Assembly: GCF_000423665.1 (NCBI RefSeq) | Contig: NZ_AUIK01000025.1 | Span: 1,858-65,857, forward strand | Source: Solirubrobacter soli DSM 22325 | GTDB taxonomy: Bacteria; Actinomycetota; Thermoleophilia; Solirubrobacterales; Solirubrobacteraceae | Reading direction: 5' to 3' | Length of the DNA stretch: 64,000 nt | Shown: positions 9,180 to 18,387 of the stretch, in pieces | Layout: each line of letters starts with the position of its first letter | Numbering within the stretch: the stretch's first letter is position 1 | Notes under the pieces: generated by a model | What the model saw: only the letters and a program-made list of their open reading frames with translations | The model's database searches: none | Told to the model about the DNA's origin: nothing | Made by a program: the position numbers and the translations under genes

Positions 9180-10095
9180 CGAGCGTCTCGCGGGCGTCGT
9201 CCCAGCGGTATGGCACCTCGTGGCCCTGCAGGTGGACGCCGCCGATCCAGCGGTCGATGCCATACGCGCCGACATAGTCGAGCTCGCCCGCGAGCACGCG
9301 CTCGCGGGCGGTCGCGTCCTCGAGCAGCGGGGCCAGCCGGTCGAGCGTCTTGAACGCGATCGTGTCGCCCATGAAGGGGCGCGCCTCCTTGCGCCATGCG
9401 CGCTGGAAGAGCTGCTCGCGGGTCCCGGGCGCGGCCGCCAGCAGGCGGCGCTCGCTGAGGCTCAGTCCGTCGCGGGTGGACGGGTACTCCTGGGCCAGGC
9501 GGGCCAGCGCCTCGCGCATGAAGCGCAGCTCGCTCGACGGTCCGAGCTCGAGGAGCTGCATCGGGTCCGCGCTCGTCAGCGCTGCATACGCGCGGGCGCC
9601 GTAGTCGATCGCCGCGTGGCTGAGCTCGACCTGTGGCAGCGCTGCGAGCTGCTCCGGCTGGAGCTCGCCGAGGCCGCCGAAGTGGGCGATGCCGACGTGC
9701 TCGCCGATCTGGCGGAGCGCGACGTCGCGGCCGTGGAGGCGGGCGAGGATCTCCGCGATCTGCAGCTGGTCGTACAGGTCGGCCTCGAACCACAGGACGA
9801 TGTCACCGTGGTGGCGCTCGAGCGCGGCGTCGCGCCGATGCCACTCTTCGACGTCCGCCTCCATCGCCTGCGCGCGCAGGTCGGGCCGGCCGGGCAGGAC
9901 CGGTCCCTCGTGCAGCGCGTCGCGCCATGCCAGGGCGTCGATCCCGAGCTGCGCGAGCGTCATGACGGTGCTGTCGCCGTTGGTGACGTGCAGCGTGCCG
10001 TGTCGGAGCAGGTGTGCTCGCGCGGTCGTGTAGCTCTCGCCCGTGCGGGCCATGCGCTCGCGGACGCGGCGCTTGAAGTCGGCTTGGCTGGTCAT
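9169..10095 (-). CDS. DUF1835-like domain protein
   Basis: 308 residues. The ATG at 10095 was chosen because GGAGG stands 9 bases upstream, although the frame stays open further. Residues 1-32 form a charged helix (FKRRVRERMARTGESYTTAR). From residue 33, LHVTNGDSTVMTLAQLGI and later HEGPVLPG and VLWFEADLYDQLQ are typical of DUF1835-type proteins. No catalytic role is established for the family. It is a monocistron between the lipid operon and the MoxR/VWA operon, and its short N-terminal helix module is found in other actinobacterial proteins. Confidence 0.7.
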   Translation of the reverse strand: MTSQADFKRRVRERMARTGESYTTARAHLLRHGTLHVTNGDSTVMTLAQLGIDALAWRDALHEGPVLPGRPDLRAQAMEADVEEWHRRDAALERHHGDIVLWFEADLYDQLQIAEILARLHGRDVALRQIGEHVGIAHFGGLGELQPEQLAALPQVELSHAAIDYGARAYAALTSADPMQLLELGPSSELRFMREALARLAQEYPSTRDGLSLSERRLLAAAPGTREQLFQRAWRKEARPFMGDTIAFKTLDRLAPLLEDATARERVLAGELDYVGAYGIDRWIGGVHLQGHEVPYRWDDARETLVRS

Positions 10096-10271
10096 CGTCG
10101 GTCCTCCGCACCCGGTCACGGTCTCCCCCAGCGCAGCCGCTTCCCGGCGCGTCTCGTCACGACGATGCCTCCCACCCGAGAGGTCGCTGCCTCCCTTTGC
10201 CTCCGCGGGCGGCGAGGCTGGGGCTCGCCGGATGGAGGTTCGGCGCGAGGGGCCGCCGTCGACCACGAATC

Positions 10272-11405
10272 CTACGCCACGGAGATGCCTTGGTCAGCCG
10301 CCCACGCGCCCACGTCGCGGCCTTCGAGCGCGGCGGCGAGCATGTCGGGGAAGGCGTCGGGGGTGCAGGCGAAGACGGGCGCGCCGAGCGAGGCGACCTC
10401 GGCCGCGAGCTGGTGGTCGTAGCCGGGCGCGCCGTCGTCGGCGAGCGCGAGCAGGACGATCAGGCGGACGCCGGAGCGGAGCAGGCTCGCGGCGCGGCGG
10501 AGCATCGAGTCCTGGTCGCCGCCCTCGTAGAGGTCGGTGATCAGGATCAGGACGGTCTTCTGCGGGTGGGTGACGAGGGTCTGGCAGTAGCCGAGCGCCT
10601 GGTCGATGTCGGTCCCGCCGCCGAGCTGGATGCCGAAGAGGACGTCGACGGGATCGCTCAGCTCGTCGGTCAGGTCGACGATGCTCGTGTCGAACGCGAT
10701 CACGCGGGTCTGCAGCGTGGGCAGGCTCGCCAGCGACGCGCCCAGCACGCCGGCGTGGACGACGCTCGCGGCCATGCTCCCGCTCTGGTCGAGGCAGAGG
10801 ATCAGCTCCGCCGCCAGCGAGCGCCGCCTGCGGCCGTGGCCGACGAGCCGCTCCGGGATCACGGTCCGGTGCTCGGGCTGGTAGTGGCGCAGGTTGGCGC
10901 GGATCGTGCGGTCCCAGTCGATCTCCTGGTGGCGCGGTCGTGACGTGCGCGTGCTGCGGTCGAGCGCGCCGCGGGCGGCCGCGCGGGTGCGGTCCGAGAG
11001 CCGGCGCTCGATGTCGCGCACGACCTGGCCGACGACGGTGCGAGCGATCTGCCGGCTGGCCTCGGGCAGCGCGTCGCGCAGGCTCATCAGCGTCGCCGCG
11101 AGGTGCACGTCGGGGGTGACGTTCTCGAGCACCTCGGGCTCGAGCAGCAGCCGGTGGATCCCGAGCCGGTCGATCGCGTCCTGCTGCACGACCGCGACGA
11201 CGCCGCTCGGGAAGTGCGCCCGCAACTCCCCCAGCCAGCGCGCCACCACCGGCGCCGACTTCCCCAGCCCGCCCTCTCGCTCGCCGTACACCGCGGCCAG
11301 CGCCGAGTCCACCGCCCGGTCCTCCGCCCCGAGCTCCTGCTCTGTTCCGTCGGCCTCGTCACCACCCAGCACGAGGCGCCATCTTCTGAGCCGTTCCTCA
11401 GCCAC
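10272..11405 (-). CDS. VWA domain protein of the MoxR/DUF5682 operon
   Basis: 377 residues from a GTG at 11405. The C-terminal half is a von Willebrand factor A domain with an intact MIDAS motif DQSGSM (Asp206, Ser208, Ser210), the strand AELILCLDQSG, a GGTDI threonine/aspartate loop and ITDLYEGG. The N-terminal ~200 residues are helical. MoxR ATPases usually act with metal-binding VWA partners in chaperone-like or cofactor-insertion roles. The GTG start overlaps the stop of the DUF5682 gene by 8 bases; this is the last gene of the operon. The open frame extends 20 codons further into the DUF5682 gene, which is less likely. Confidence 0.85.
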   Translation of the reverse strand: MAEERLRRWRLVLGGDEADGTEQELGAEDRAVDSALAAVYGEREGGLGKSAPVVARWLGELRAHFPSGVVAVVQQDAIDRLGIHRLLLEPEVLENVTPDVHLAATLMSLRDALPEASRQIARTVVGQVVRDIERRLSDRTRAAARGALDRSTRTSRPRHQEIDWDRTIRANLRHYQPEHRTVIPERLVGHGRRRRSLAAELILCLDQSGSMAASVVHAGVLGASLASLPTLQTRVIAFDTSIVDLTDELSDPVDVLFGIQLGGGTDIDQALGYCQTLVTHPQKTVLILITDLYEGGDQDSMLRRAASLLRSGVRLIVLLALADDGAPGYDHQLAAEVASLGAPVFACTPDAFPDMLAAALEGRDVGAWAADQGISVA

Positions 11406-13551
11406 CGAGCAGCCTCGAGACGGCTTGGAGAGCGGGTTTGGCGAGCTCCGCGTCATAATCGTCAAACTTAAACGCGGCCTGCTCCCTTTTAGGTGCGCTT
11501 AAGGTTTCGCCGAGGCGGCGGCGCTCGGTTGCCGGGACCGCGGAGAAGGCGCGGCGCAGGAGCGGGAGGACGTTGGTGAAGGCGTCCGGAGGGACGGTCG
11601 AGATCCAGTCGTCGATCGTGGCGAGCAGCTCTGGGTCGTGGACGAGGATCAGGCCGGAGGTGCCGATGAAGCCTTCGACCCAGCTCGCGCCGCGTTCGGG
11701 GTCCTCGCCCGGGCTGAGCGCGCGGGACATGTGTTTCGCCGGCTCGAGCTCGCCCGCGTCGTGCAGGAGGCGGGTGGCGCGGCCCGCGAGGGTGCCCGGG
11801 AGGCGGTCGGCGTCGCTCACGCGCCGGAGCGCCTCACGCCACGCGCGGGTCAGCTCCTCGTCCTGGAGCAGCGCGAGCGCGGCGTTGACGTCGTCGACGG
11901 CTTTGGCCAGCTGTGCGCCCGTCTGCTCGTCGGCACCGGCGCCCGCGCCGGGAAGGCCGATCGCCACCCGCAGGACGATCCCCCGCAGCACCTGCGCGAC
12001 CGCGCTCGTGTCGGAGCCGCGGACGTCGCCGTAGCGCAGGATGCCCGCCAGCGGCGGGACGGCGGTCATCAGGTCGGCGGTGTCACGGTCGAGGGCCGCG
12101 CGGTCGGCGAGGGCGTGCAGCACGGTCTCCAGGGCATCGGGGAGATCGGCGAGGAGGACCCTGTCAGCGAGCGTGGCCAGCGCGCCGACGCTCTCCTCGG
12201 TGCCGGCGCGCGCCTTGGCCTTGGCCGTCGCGGCGGCGTCGACCGCGGTCCCCCACCGGCCCGCATGGATCAGCTCGAGCGCGAGCTCCGGGTACCACTC
12301 GAGCCGGAACCCCTCCTTGAACGTCCCCTGGCCGCGGGTGGCGGTCGGTGTGCCCCACGGGACGTCGAGCAGGTTCAGGCGGTGCAGGAGCCGCGAGCGC
12401 TCCCGGTCGATCTCCCGCCGCAGGTCCAGCGTGACCTCCTTGACCTGGGCCTCGGCCTTCAACCGCAGGCGCCGCTGGAGGCGGGCGACGTCCTGCTGGA
12501 GCGGGACCATCGGCGTGTCCTCGGGGACCTCGCCGAGGCGATGACCGACGACCAGCTCGGCGCGCACGAGCGCGAGCGGCACGTCGCTGCCGTGGCACAG
12601 GACGGCGCGGGTGGCATCGAGCAGCTCGTCGAGACCGGCGAGCGGACGGTCGCGGATGCCGGCGAGTGACATCGCGAGGCGGGCGGCGTCCACGACCTGG
12701 GCGGCGGACGCGTCGAGCCCTTCGGCTCTGAGCAGCTGCGCGGCACGGCTCAGCCAGCGGGCGATCGGGTCGTCGGCCTCGTCGAAGAGCTGGTCGTACC
12801 AGGCGGGTGAGTCGACGCCCGCGCCGTAGCCGGAGGCGCGCGCGAGCAGCTGATAGGTCCACGGGACCCAGGTCGTGGCGATCTTGACCTTGGGCAGGCC
12901 TTTCAGGGTTCTCTGGTCGGGCGCGGCGGGACCGAGGTCGGTCAGCGCGGGGGCGTGCCAGGCGCCGCAGATCACCGCCACGTTCTCGGAGACCTTGTTG
13001 GCGGCGCGGATCGTCTGGCGCATGAACGCCTCGCGGCGCTCCTCCGACGGGTCGTGCTCGGGGAAGGCCTCTCTGAGCGCGCCCATGGCCTCCGTGACGG
13101 CCTCGAACGCGTCGTCCTCGCGGCGGGACTCGACGACGTCCTCCCACCAGCGCTCGGGGTCGCCGTGGCCGGCCACCTCGGCGAGCGCCTTCAACGGGTC
13201 CGCCCGCAGCCCTCGAGTCGGCGGGTCGTCGTGGTGAGCCATCTTGTTCGCCGCGGGGAGGTCCATGAAGCGGACCGGGATCTCGCGGTCGAGCGCGTGG
13301 CGGATCGCCCGCCACTCGGGCGAGAAGCGGGCGAACGGGTAGAACGCGGCGCGGGCGGGCTCGTCGGGCACGTAGGTGAGCAACGCGACGGGCGGCTCCA
13401 TGTCCTCACGCGACGCCAGTTCGAGGAGGGCGTCGGCCTCGGGCGGACCCTCGATCAGGACGGTGTCGGGCCGGAGGGCGTCCAGCGCGCGTTCGAGGCT
13501 GCGGGCCGACCCGGGTCCGTGGTGGCGGATCCCGAAGACGGTGTGGGTCAT
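11398..13551 (-). CDS. DUF5682 family protein
   Basis: 717 residues. The N-terminus has the diagnostic FGIRHHGPGSARSL motif (His10-His11), followed by VLIEGPPEAD and later ICGAWHAPAL, which look like conserved active-site or metal-binding elements; the rest is mainly helical. The biochemical function is not established. Its ATG abuts the TAG of the MoxR gene with no spacer, and its stop overlaps the VWA gene start. The co-occurrence of DUF5682 with MoxR, VWA, SWIM and DUF5691 is the main clue that these act in one complex. Confidence 0.82.
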   Translation of the reverse strand: MTHTVFGIRHHGPGSARSLERALDALRPDTVLIEGPPEADALLELASREDMEPPVALLTYVPDEPARAAFYPFARFSPEWRAIRHALDREIPVRFMDLPAANKMAHHDDPPTRGLRADPLKALAEVAGHGDPERWWEDVVESRREDDAFEAVTEAMGALREAFPEHDPSEERREAFMRQTIRAANKVSENVAVICGAWHAPALTDLGPAAPDQRTLKGLPKVKIATTWVPWTYQLLARASGYGAGVDSPAWYDQLFDEADDPIARWLSRAAQLLRAEGLDASAAQVVDAARLAMSLAGIRDRPLAGLDELLDATRAVLCHGSDVPLALVRAELVVGHRLGEVPEDTPMVPLQQDVARLQRRLRLKAEAQVKEVTLDLRREIDRERSRLLHRLNLLDVPWGTPTATRGQGTFKEGFRLEWYPELALELIHAGRWGTAVDAAATAKAKARAGTEESVGALATLADRVLLADLPDALETVLHALADRAALDRDTADLMTAVPPLAGILRYGDVRGSDTSAVAQVLRGIVLRVAIGLPGAGAGADEQTGAQLAKAVDDVNAALALLQDEELTRAWREALRRVSDADRLPGTLAGRATRLLHDAGELEPAKHMSRALSPGEDPERGASWVEGFIGTSGLILVHDPELLATIDDWISTVPPDAFTNVLPLLRRAFSAVPATERRRLGETLSAPKREQAAFKFDDYDAELAKPALQAVSRLLGG

Positions 13552-14634
13552 CTAGAGCGCTCGGCAGGCCCGGTAGAGCGCGCCCCAGCCGTCGCGCTCG
13601 CGCACGACCGCCTCCAGGTACTCCTGCCAGATCAGCTTGTCCTGCACCGGGTCCTGGACGACCGCGCCGGTCAGGCCGCCGGCGAGGTCCTCGGGGCTGA
13701 GGCTGCCGTCACCGAAGTGGGTGGCGAGCGCGAGGCCGTTGGTCACGACGCTGATCGCCTCAGCCGTGCTCAGCGTGCCCGACGGCGACTTGAGCTTCGT
13801 CCGCCCGTCCTCGGTGACGCCGGACCGCAGCTCGCGGAAGATCGTCACCACGCGGCGGATCTCCTCGAGCGCGCTCGTCGCGGGCGGCAGTTCGAGCGTG
13901 GCGCCGACCGCGTCGAGCCGCAGCTTGACGATCTCGACCTCCTCCTCGGCGCTGTCGGGGAGCGGGAGCACGACCGTGTTGAAGCGGCGGCGCATGGCCG
14001 AGGAGAGCTCGTTGACGCCGCGATCGCGGTCGTTGGCGGTCGCGATCACGTTGAAGCCCTGCACCGCCTGGACCTCGTCGTCGAGCTCGGGGATCGGCAG
14101 CGACTTCTCCGACAGGATCGTGATCAGCGCGTCCTGCACGTCGGACGGGATGCGGGTGAGCTCCTCCACCCGCGCGAGCTTGCCCGTCTCCATCGCGCGG
14201 AAGACCGGGCCGGGCACGAGTGCGTTCTTCGAGGGTCCCTCGGCGAGCAGGCGGGCGTAGTTCCAGCCGTAGCGCAGCGCCTCCTCCGGCGTGCCCGCCG
14301 TGCCCTGGACGACCAGCGTGCTGTCGCCGGAGATCGCGGCGCTCAGGTGCTCGCTCATCCACGTCTTCGCCGTGCCGGGCACGCCGAGCAGGAGCAGCGC
14401 GCGGTCGGTGGCGAGCGTCGCCACCGCGAGCTCGACGAGCCGCCGCTTGCCCACGTACTTCGGCGTGATCGTGACGCCGTCGGCCTCGCCCCCGAGCAGG
14501 TAGGTCGTCACCGCCCACGGCGAGAGCCGCCACTGCGGCGGCCTGGTGCGGTCGTCGGCGCGTTCGAGCGCATCGAGCTCCTGCGCGTAGAGCTGCTCGG
14601 CGTGCGGGCGGAGGAGTGGCGTCTCGGCGGTCAC
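13552..14634 (-). CDS. MoxR-type AAA+ ATPase
   Basis: 360 residues from a GTG at 14634, which overlaps the DUF5691 stop (GTGA). Walker A is GVPGTAKT (residues 84-91). The Walker B region reads LARVEELTRIP, and ATANDRDRGVNELSSAMRRRF contains sensor 1 and the arginine-finger region. This is the MoxR branch of the helix-2-insert AAA+ clade, ring ATPases that remodel partner proteins together with VWA proteins. The DUF5682 gene follows directly after the stop. The open frame upstream of 14634 runs antisense-like through DUF5691 and was not used. Confidence 0.9.
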   Translation of the reverse strand: MTAETPLLRPHAEQLYAQELDALERADDRTRPPQWRLSPWAVTTYLLGGEADGVTITPKYVGKRRLVELAVATLATDRALLLLGVPGTAKTWMSEHLSAAISGDSTLVVQGTAGTPEEALRYGWNYARLLAEGPSKNALVPGPVFRAMETGKLARVEELTRIPSDVQDALITILSEKSLPIPELDDEVQAVQGFNVIATANDRDRGVNELSSAMRRRFNTVVLPLPDSAEEEVEIVKLRLDAVGATLELPPATSALEEIRRVVTIFRELRSGVTEDGRTKLKSPSGTLSTAEAISVVTNGLALATHFGDGSLSPEDLAGGLTGAVVQDPVQDKLIWQEYLEAVVRERDGWGALYRACRAL

Positions 14635-16097
14635 GACAGCTCGCGCAGCATGGCAGCCCGGGCGGAGACGATGTCGCACAGTCGCCGGACGTCCCGCCCG
14701 GGCACCTCCCGAAGCTGCTCCTCGGCCTCCTCCGCGAGCGCCGGGTCCATCCGCTCCCCGGCGAACGACACGTCCTGCCCGTAGTCGAGCGCACCCCGGT
14801 GGGCCTTGAGCGCGGCGAGCAGCGCACGCGTGAGCGTCTCGCCCCACGGCCCGGGCACCGCCGTGGCGGCCACCTCTGGGAACTCCGCTTCCGCCGCCCG
14901 TCGCTGCGCCTCCGCGTGCGGGAGCGCGGCGAGCAGCGCCGGGTCGGGCATCACCGCCCACAACGCCCGCGCCCACTCCGCGTCACCCTGCGCGACCGCC
15001 GCGTCCCGCCAGGCGCCGTGCACGACCCCGGCGAGGTCGTCGGCCACGTCGAGGCGGACGAGGTCGGCGGGTGACGCGGGCGCGGTCGCGGCGTGGGTGA
15101 GCGGCGCGGGAGGCGACGTGCCGGCGCGCGGCGAGGGCGCGTGGGCGCCGGGCGGCGGCGACTCCGCGCCCGTCCACGTCGCGAGGGGCGTTGCGGCCAG
15201 CAGGGCGTGGAGGCGTTCGGAGCGGCGGCCCGTCGTGGGGACGCCGTCGCGTTTGGCGGCGTCGTCGGGGTCGCCGGGCAGGGTGGCGAGGAGGCGCCCG
15301 TCCTCCACGCGGAGGAGCGGCGCGGAGCGGGCGGCCATGCGGGCGGCGAAGCGCGAGCGCGGGAGGGCGGTGAGCAGCGTCGCGGCCTCCTCCCGGACGG
15401 GCTTGCGGCGGTCGTCGAGGGCGAGTTCGAGGAGCGGCTCGTCGGCGTCGGTCAGGCCGATCGCGAACGTCGCGAGGAACGCGGCGCGGTCCTCCCACGT
15501 CTCGTCGGCGAACGTGCGCTCCAACAGCTCGCGGGCGCCGGCCGGGTCGGTGCCGCGCAGGCGTTCGAGGAGCGTGCGCCGCTCGTCGGTCCCACCCTCG
15601 CTCCACACCGCGTCGACGTCCTCGCTCGCCCCGCGGACGAACGCCCACTCCGGGTGGCGCTCGGCCAGCCACGCTCCGAGCGGCCCCGCCGCCTCGGCCA
15701 CGGCGGCGTGCAACTCGGGCGCCTCCACGACGTACTCGAGCAACGCGGGCACGAGCTCCGGCGGCGGTCGCAGACCCCGAGCGGCGGCGAGCGCCAGCCA
15801 CTCGCCGAGCAGCAGCGGGTAGAGGCCTTCGAGCCGTTGGCGCAGCGCTCCGCCGGGCGCGATCGGCCGCGGGTCGAGCTCCGCCGGCGCAGCGGCCTCG
15901 CCGCCGGCGCGCGCAACGGCGCCCGCGCGCCGCGCGACGGTCCACGCCGCCGCCGCGCCGAGCAGCCGGTCCTCCACCCCGCGCTCCCCGAGGAGCGCCT
16001 CAAGCCCTGCCGGCGACCCTTCCGGCACGCTCGCCGACACCGGCCGCCGGTCCGTGCCGATGAGGGCCGCGGCGACGAGGTCGTCCCACCCGCTCAC
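14631..16097 (-). CDS. DUF5691 family protein
   Basis: 488 residues, Ala/Leu/Arg-rich and almost entirely helical, with the N-terminal WDDLVAAALIGTDRRPV and LDDRRKPVREEAATLLTALP segments seen in DUF5691 proteins that accompany MoxR-VWA genes. The middle contains HEAT-like helical pairs. Function unknown; it may be a scaffold or adaptor for the ATPase. It begins 41 bases after the GNAT gene and its stop overlaps the MoxR start by 4 bases. A Pro/Ala-rich linker occupies about residues 310-345. Confidence 0.75.
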   Translation of the reverse strand: MSGWDDLVAAALIGTDRRPVSASVPEGSPAGLEALLGERGVEDRLLGAAAAWTVARRAGAVARAGGEAAAPAELDPRPIAPGGALRQRLEGLYPLLLGEWLALAAARGLRPPPELVPALLEYVVEAPELHAAVAEAAGPLGAWLAERHPEWAFVRGASEDVDAVWSEGGTDERRTLLERLRGTDPAGARELLERTFADETWEDRAAFLATFAIGLTDADEPLLELALDDRRKPVREEAATLLTALPRSRFAARMAARSAPLLRVEDGRLLATLPGDPDDAAKRDGVPTTGRRSERLHALLAATPLATWTGAESPPPGAHAPSPRAGTSPPAPLTHAATAPASPADLVRLDVADDLAGVVHGAWRDAAVAQGDAEWARALWAVMPDPALLAALPHAEAQRRAAEAEFPEVAATAVPGPWGETLTRALLAALKAHRGALDYGQDVSFAGERMDPALAEEAEEQLREVPGRDVRRLCDIVSARAAMLRELS

Positions 16098-16137
16098 GCG
16101 CGCTCCTCGAACGAGGTGAGTCGGGACACACCCGGCG

Positions 16138-16602
16138 TCACAGCTCGGCCCTCAGGCGGATCTCTTCGAGGCCCGTCCCCTCGTCGGTCCGCGCGGCGCC
16201 GTCCGGGGTGAAGCCGAACTTCGCGTAGAACGCGCGGGCCGGGTGGTTGTCGGTGAAGACCCAGAGCGTGGCGTGGACGGCGTGCGCGCGCAGCTCGTCG
16301 AGGCCCGCGGTGAGCAGCGCGGTGCCGAGGCCGCCGTGCCGGCGTTCGGGCAGGACGTAGAGGCTCGCGACCTCGCTGGGCACGACGACCCGACAGTACC
16401 CCGCGATCCCGAGCTCCTCGACCACGAACGTGTGGTCGCCGTTCCCGAGCCGCGTCGCCCACCGCTCACGACGCGCGTCGACGTCGATCGCGTCGAGCAC
16501 GGCGTCGGGCACGAGGTCGCGGTAGGCGATCTGCCACGAACGCGCCCACACACGCGCGATCCCACCGGCGTCCTCGACGCGGGCGCGCCGGACGACGGTC
16601 AC
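16138..16602 (-). CDS. GNAT family N-acetyltransferase inside the MoxR/SWIM operon
   Basis: 154 residues with the GNAT fold: VRRARVEDAGGIARVWARSW at the N-terminus, acetyl-CoA pyrophosphate loop RRHGGLGTALL (motif A, Q/RxxGxG/A type), and NHPARAFYAKFGFTPDG (motif B). It should transfer an acetyl group from acetyl-CoA to an amine; the acceptor is unknown. The GTG start at 16602 overlaps the stop of the SWIM gene (GTGA), so it is coupled to it, and DUF5691 follows 41 bases later. It may be an added regulatory component or a passenger. Confidence 0.85.
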   Translation of the reverse strand: MTVVRRARVEDAGGIARVWARSWQIAYRDLVPDAVLDAIDVDARRERWATRLGNGDHTFVVEELGIAGYCRVVVPSEVASLYVLPERRHGGLGTALLTAGLDELRAHAVHATLWVFTDNHPARAFYAKFGFTPDGAARTDEGTGLEEIRLRAEL

Positions 16603-17891
16603 AGCGCGACCGTCCGCGCGCCGTCGCCCGCTGCCAGCGGGGTGAGTGTCGCGCCGTCCCACAGCCCGAACAACGACACCGGGCGGCCGCCGGAGACCGC
16701 CAGCAGCCGCCAGCGGGCTCCCGGGGAGCCGCCGAGTGGCAGCGCGCCGTCGGGGGCGCGGACGGTCCAGGCGCCGCCGTCGCGGCCGTCCGGGACGGCC
16801 GAGCGCAACACGACCGGCCATTCCTCGAGCCACGGGTTCGCCGCGATCGCCGCGGCGGCCGCGCGCAGCGCGTCGCCCGCCCCGCCCACGCCGAACGCCC
16901 CCGGCGCAACCGCCGGCTCGCCCGACTCGGCCACCAGGGCGCGCAGCGGGGTCGCGCTCGGGTGGAAGGCCAGCGCCGCGTCCATCGCCATGCCCGGGGC
17001 GGGCCGCGGCGCCAACGGCACCCCCAAGGGCGCGAAGTCCAACAGCAACGCGGGACGGCCGGTCTCGAGCCCCCACAGCCACGTGCGCTGCACGCGCAGG
17101 CGCTCCTGCTCGATCACCACCCGCGCCAGCACGATCCAGCGGTCGGTCACCCGCGGGCCCGCCAACACGTCCTCGCGGCCGACATTCCAGCCCAGGAGCG
17201 CGCGGACGTCGTCGCGCACCGCCGCGTCCGAGCGCGTGTGCGCCTCGCACAGCAGGTGCAGGAGCCCGAGACCGCTCAACAATCGCTCCGGCCAGCCGTC
17301 CGGCCGCCCCGCGGCGACACCGCCGAGGGACCGCAGCCGCGACGCCGCCCCCGGCGCCTGGGCGTCGACCAACCTCGCCGCGAAAGCGTCCCACTCGTCC
17401 CAGGCGTGCAGCCGCCCCGCGCCGAGCCCGCCGCGGACGGCGTCGCGCAGCCAGACGCGCAGGTCCTCGACGCCGGCGGCAACCCGCGCCTCGCGTTCCG
17501 CCGCCCGCCGGGCCGCGGCCTCGGGATCGCGCGGCGGCTCACCAGCCACGCGCGCGGGCCGGGCCGCACGCGAGTCGAGCCACTCCACCACCCACGCGGG
17601 CGGCTCGCCGGCGTCCACCTCCCCGCCCGCCCGCAACAACATCAGCGCCAGCGCGTGCTTGCACGGGAACTTCCGCGACGGGCACGAGCACTTGAACGCC
17701 GGCCCGGACACGTCGACCTGCGTCTGGTACGGCTTGGCGCCGGAGCCCTTGCAGAGCCCCCACAGCGCCCGCTCGTCGTAGCCGGTCGACGACCACGGCC
17801 CGGGCCGGGCGAGCTTGCGCGCCGCCGTCACCGACGCCGCGTCGGGCGCGAGCCCTTCGACCGTCTCCGCGGACCAGTCCACGACCGCCAT
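16599..17891 (-). CDS. SWIM zinc finger protein
   Basis: 430 residues. The N-terminal part holds an intact SWIM motif CSCPSRKFPCKH (Cys68, Cys70, Cys77, His79), a zinc-binding fold that contacts DNA or proteins. It is preceded by WGLCKGSGAKPYQTQVDVSG. The remaining 330 residues are helical and then beta-rich, with no recognised enzyme. It is the first gene of the operon that continues with GNAT, DUF5691, MoxR, DUF5682 and VWA. The ATG at 17891 lies 10 bases from a REP-like palindrome that also forms the ispF 3' end. Confidence 0.85.
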   Translation of the reverse strand: MAVVDWSAETVEGLAPDAASVTAARKLARPGPWSSTGYDERALWGLCKGSGAKPYQTQVDVSGPAFKCSCPSRKFPCKHALALMLLRAGGEVDAGEPPAWVVEWLDSRAARPARVAGEPPRDPEAAARRAAEREARVAAGVEDLRVWLRDAVRGGLGAGRLHAWDEWDAFAARLVDAQAPGAASRLRSLGGVAAGRPDGWPERLLSGLGLLHLLCEAHTRSDAAVRDDVRALLGWNVGREDVLAGPRVTDRWIVLARVVIEQERLRVQRTWLWGLETGRPALLLDFAPLGVPLAPRPAPGMAMDAALAFHPSATPLRALVAESGEPAVAPGAFGVGGAGDALRAAAAAIAANPWLEEWPVVLRSAVPDGRDGGAWTVRAPDGALPLGGSPGARWRLLAVSGGRPVSLFGLWDGATLTPLAAGDGARTVAL

Positions 17892-17900
17892 CGTGCCCCG

Positions 17901-17929
17901 AACCTAAAGGGGTCAGGCCCCTTTAGGTT
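17901..17929. repeat. REP-like palindrome, copy A
   Basis: AACCTAAAGGGG and CCCCTTTAGGTT form a perfect 12-bp stem around the loop TCAGG. The ispF stop codon TAA (17925-17923) lies in the right arm. It is related to copies at 23136 and 36981-37173. Confidence 0.9.
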
Positions 17930-18387
17930 TGCTCGAGCGTGGCGACGGCCATCGCGGCCACGCCCTCCTCGCGGCCGACGAAGCCCATCCGCTCGCCCGT
18001 CGTGGCCTTGACGTGCACGGAGGCGCCGACAGCCGAGCCCAGCCGCTCCATGATCGCGTCGCGGAACGGGGCGAGCTTCGGCCGCTCGAGCATCACGGTG
18101 GCGTCGACGTGCTCGACGCGCCACCCCGCGTCCCCCACGCGCCTGACGACCTCGCGAAGCAGCTCGATCGAGTCCGCGCCGGCGAACGCCGGGTCGGTGT
18201 CCGGGAAGTGGGTGCCGATGTCGCCCAGCGACGCCGCCCCGAGGATCGCGTCGGTGATCGCGTGGGCGAGGACGTCGGCGTCGGAGTGCCCGTCGAGCCC
18301 GCGCTCGTGCGGGATCTCGACGCCGCCCAGGATCAACGGCCGCCCGGAGGCGAACCGGTGCGAGTCGATCCCGAGCCCGGTCCGCAT
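17923..18387 (-). CDS. ispF: 2-C-methyl-D-erythritol 2,4-cyclodiphosphate synthase
   Basis: 154 residues, the normal IspF length. It converts CDP-methylerythritol 2-phosphate to the cyclic diphosphate in the MEP isoprenoid pathway. Metal ligands are visible in GIDSHRF (DxH) and HSDADVLAH; later TTGERMGFVGREEGVAAMAV is the typical C-terminal motif. The ATG at 18387 overlaps the stop of the PHP gene (TGATG type). The stop codon is inside a REP-like palindrome. Together with ispD 0.9 kb upstream it supplies two successive-step enzymes of the pathway, with IspE expected elsewhere. Confidence 0.95.
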   Translation of the reverse strand: MRTGLGIDSHRFASGRPLILGGVEIPHERGLDGHSDADVLAHAITDAILGAASLGDIGTHFPDTDPAFAGADSIELLREVVRRVGDAGWRVEHVDATVMLERPKLAPFRDAIMERLGSAVGASVHVKATTGERMGFVGREEGVAAMAVATLEQT

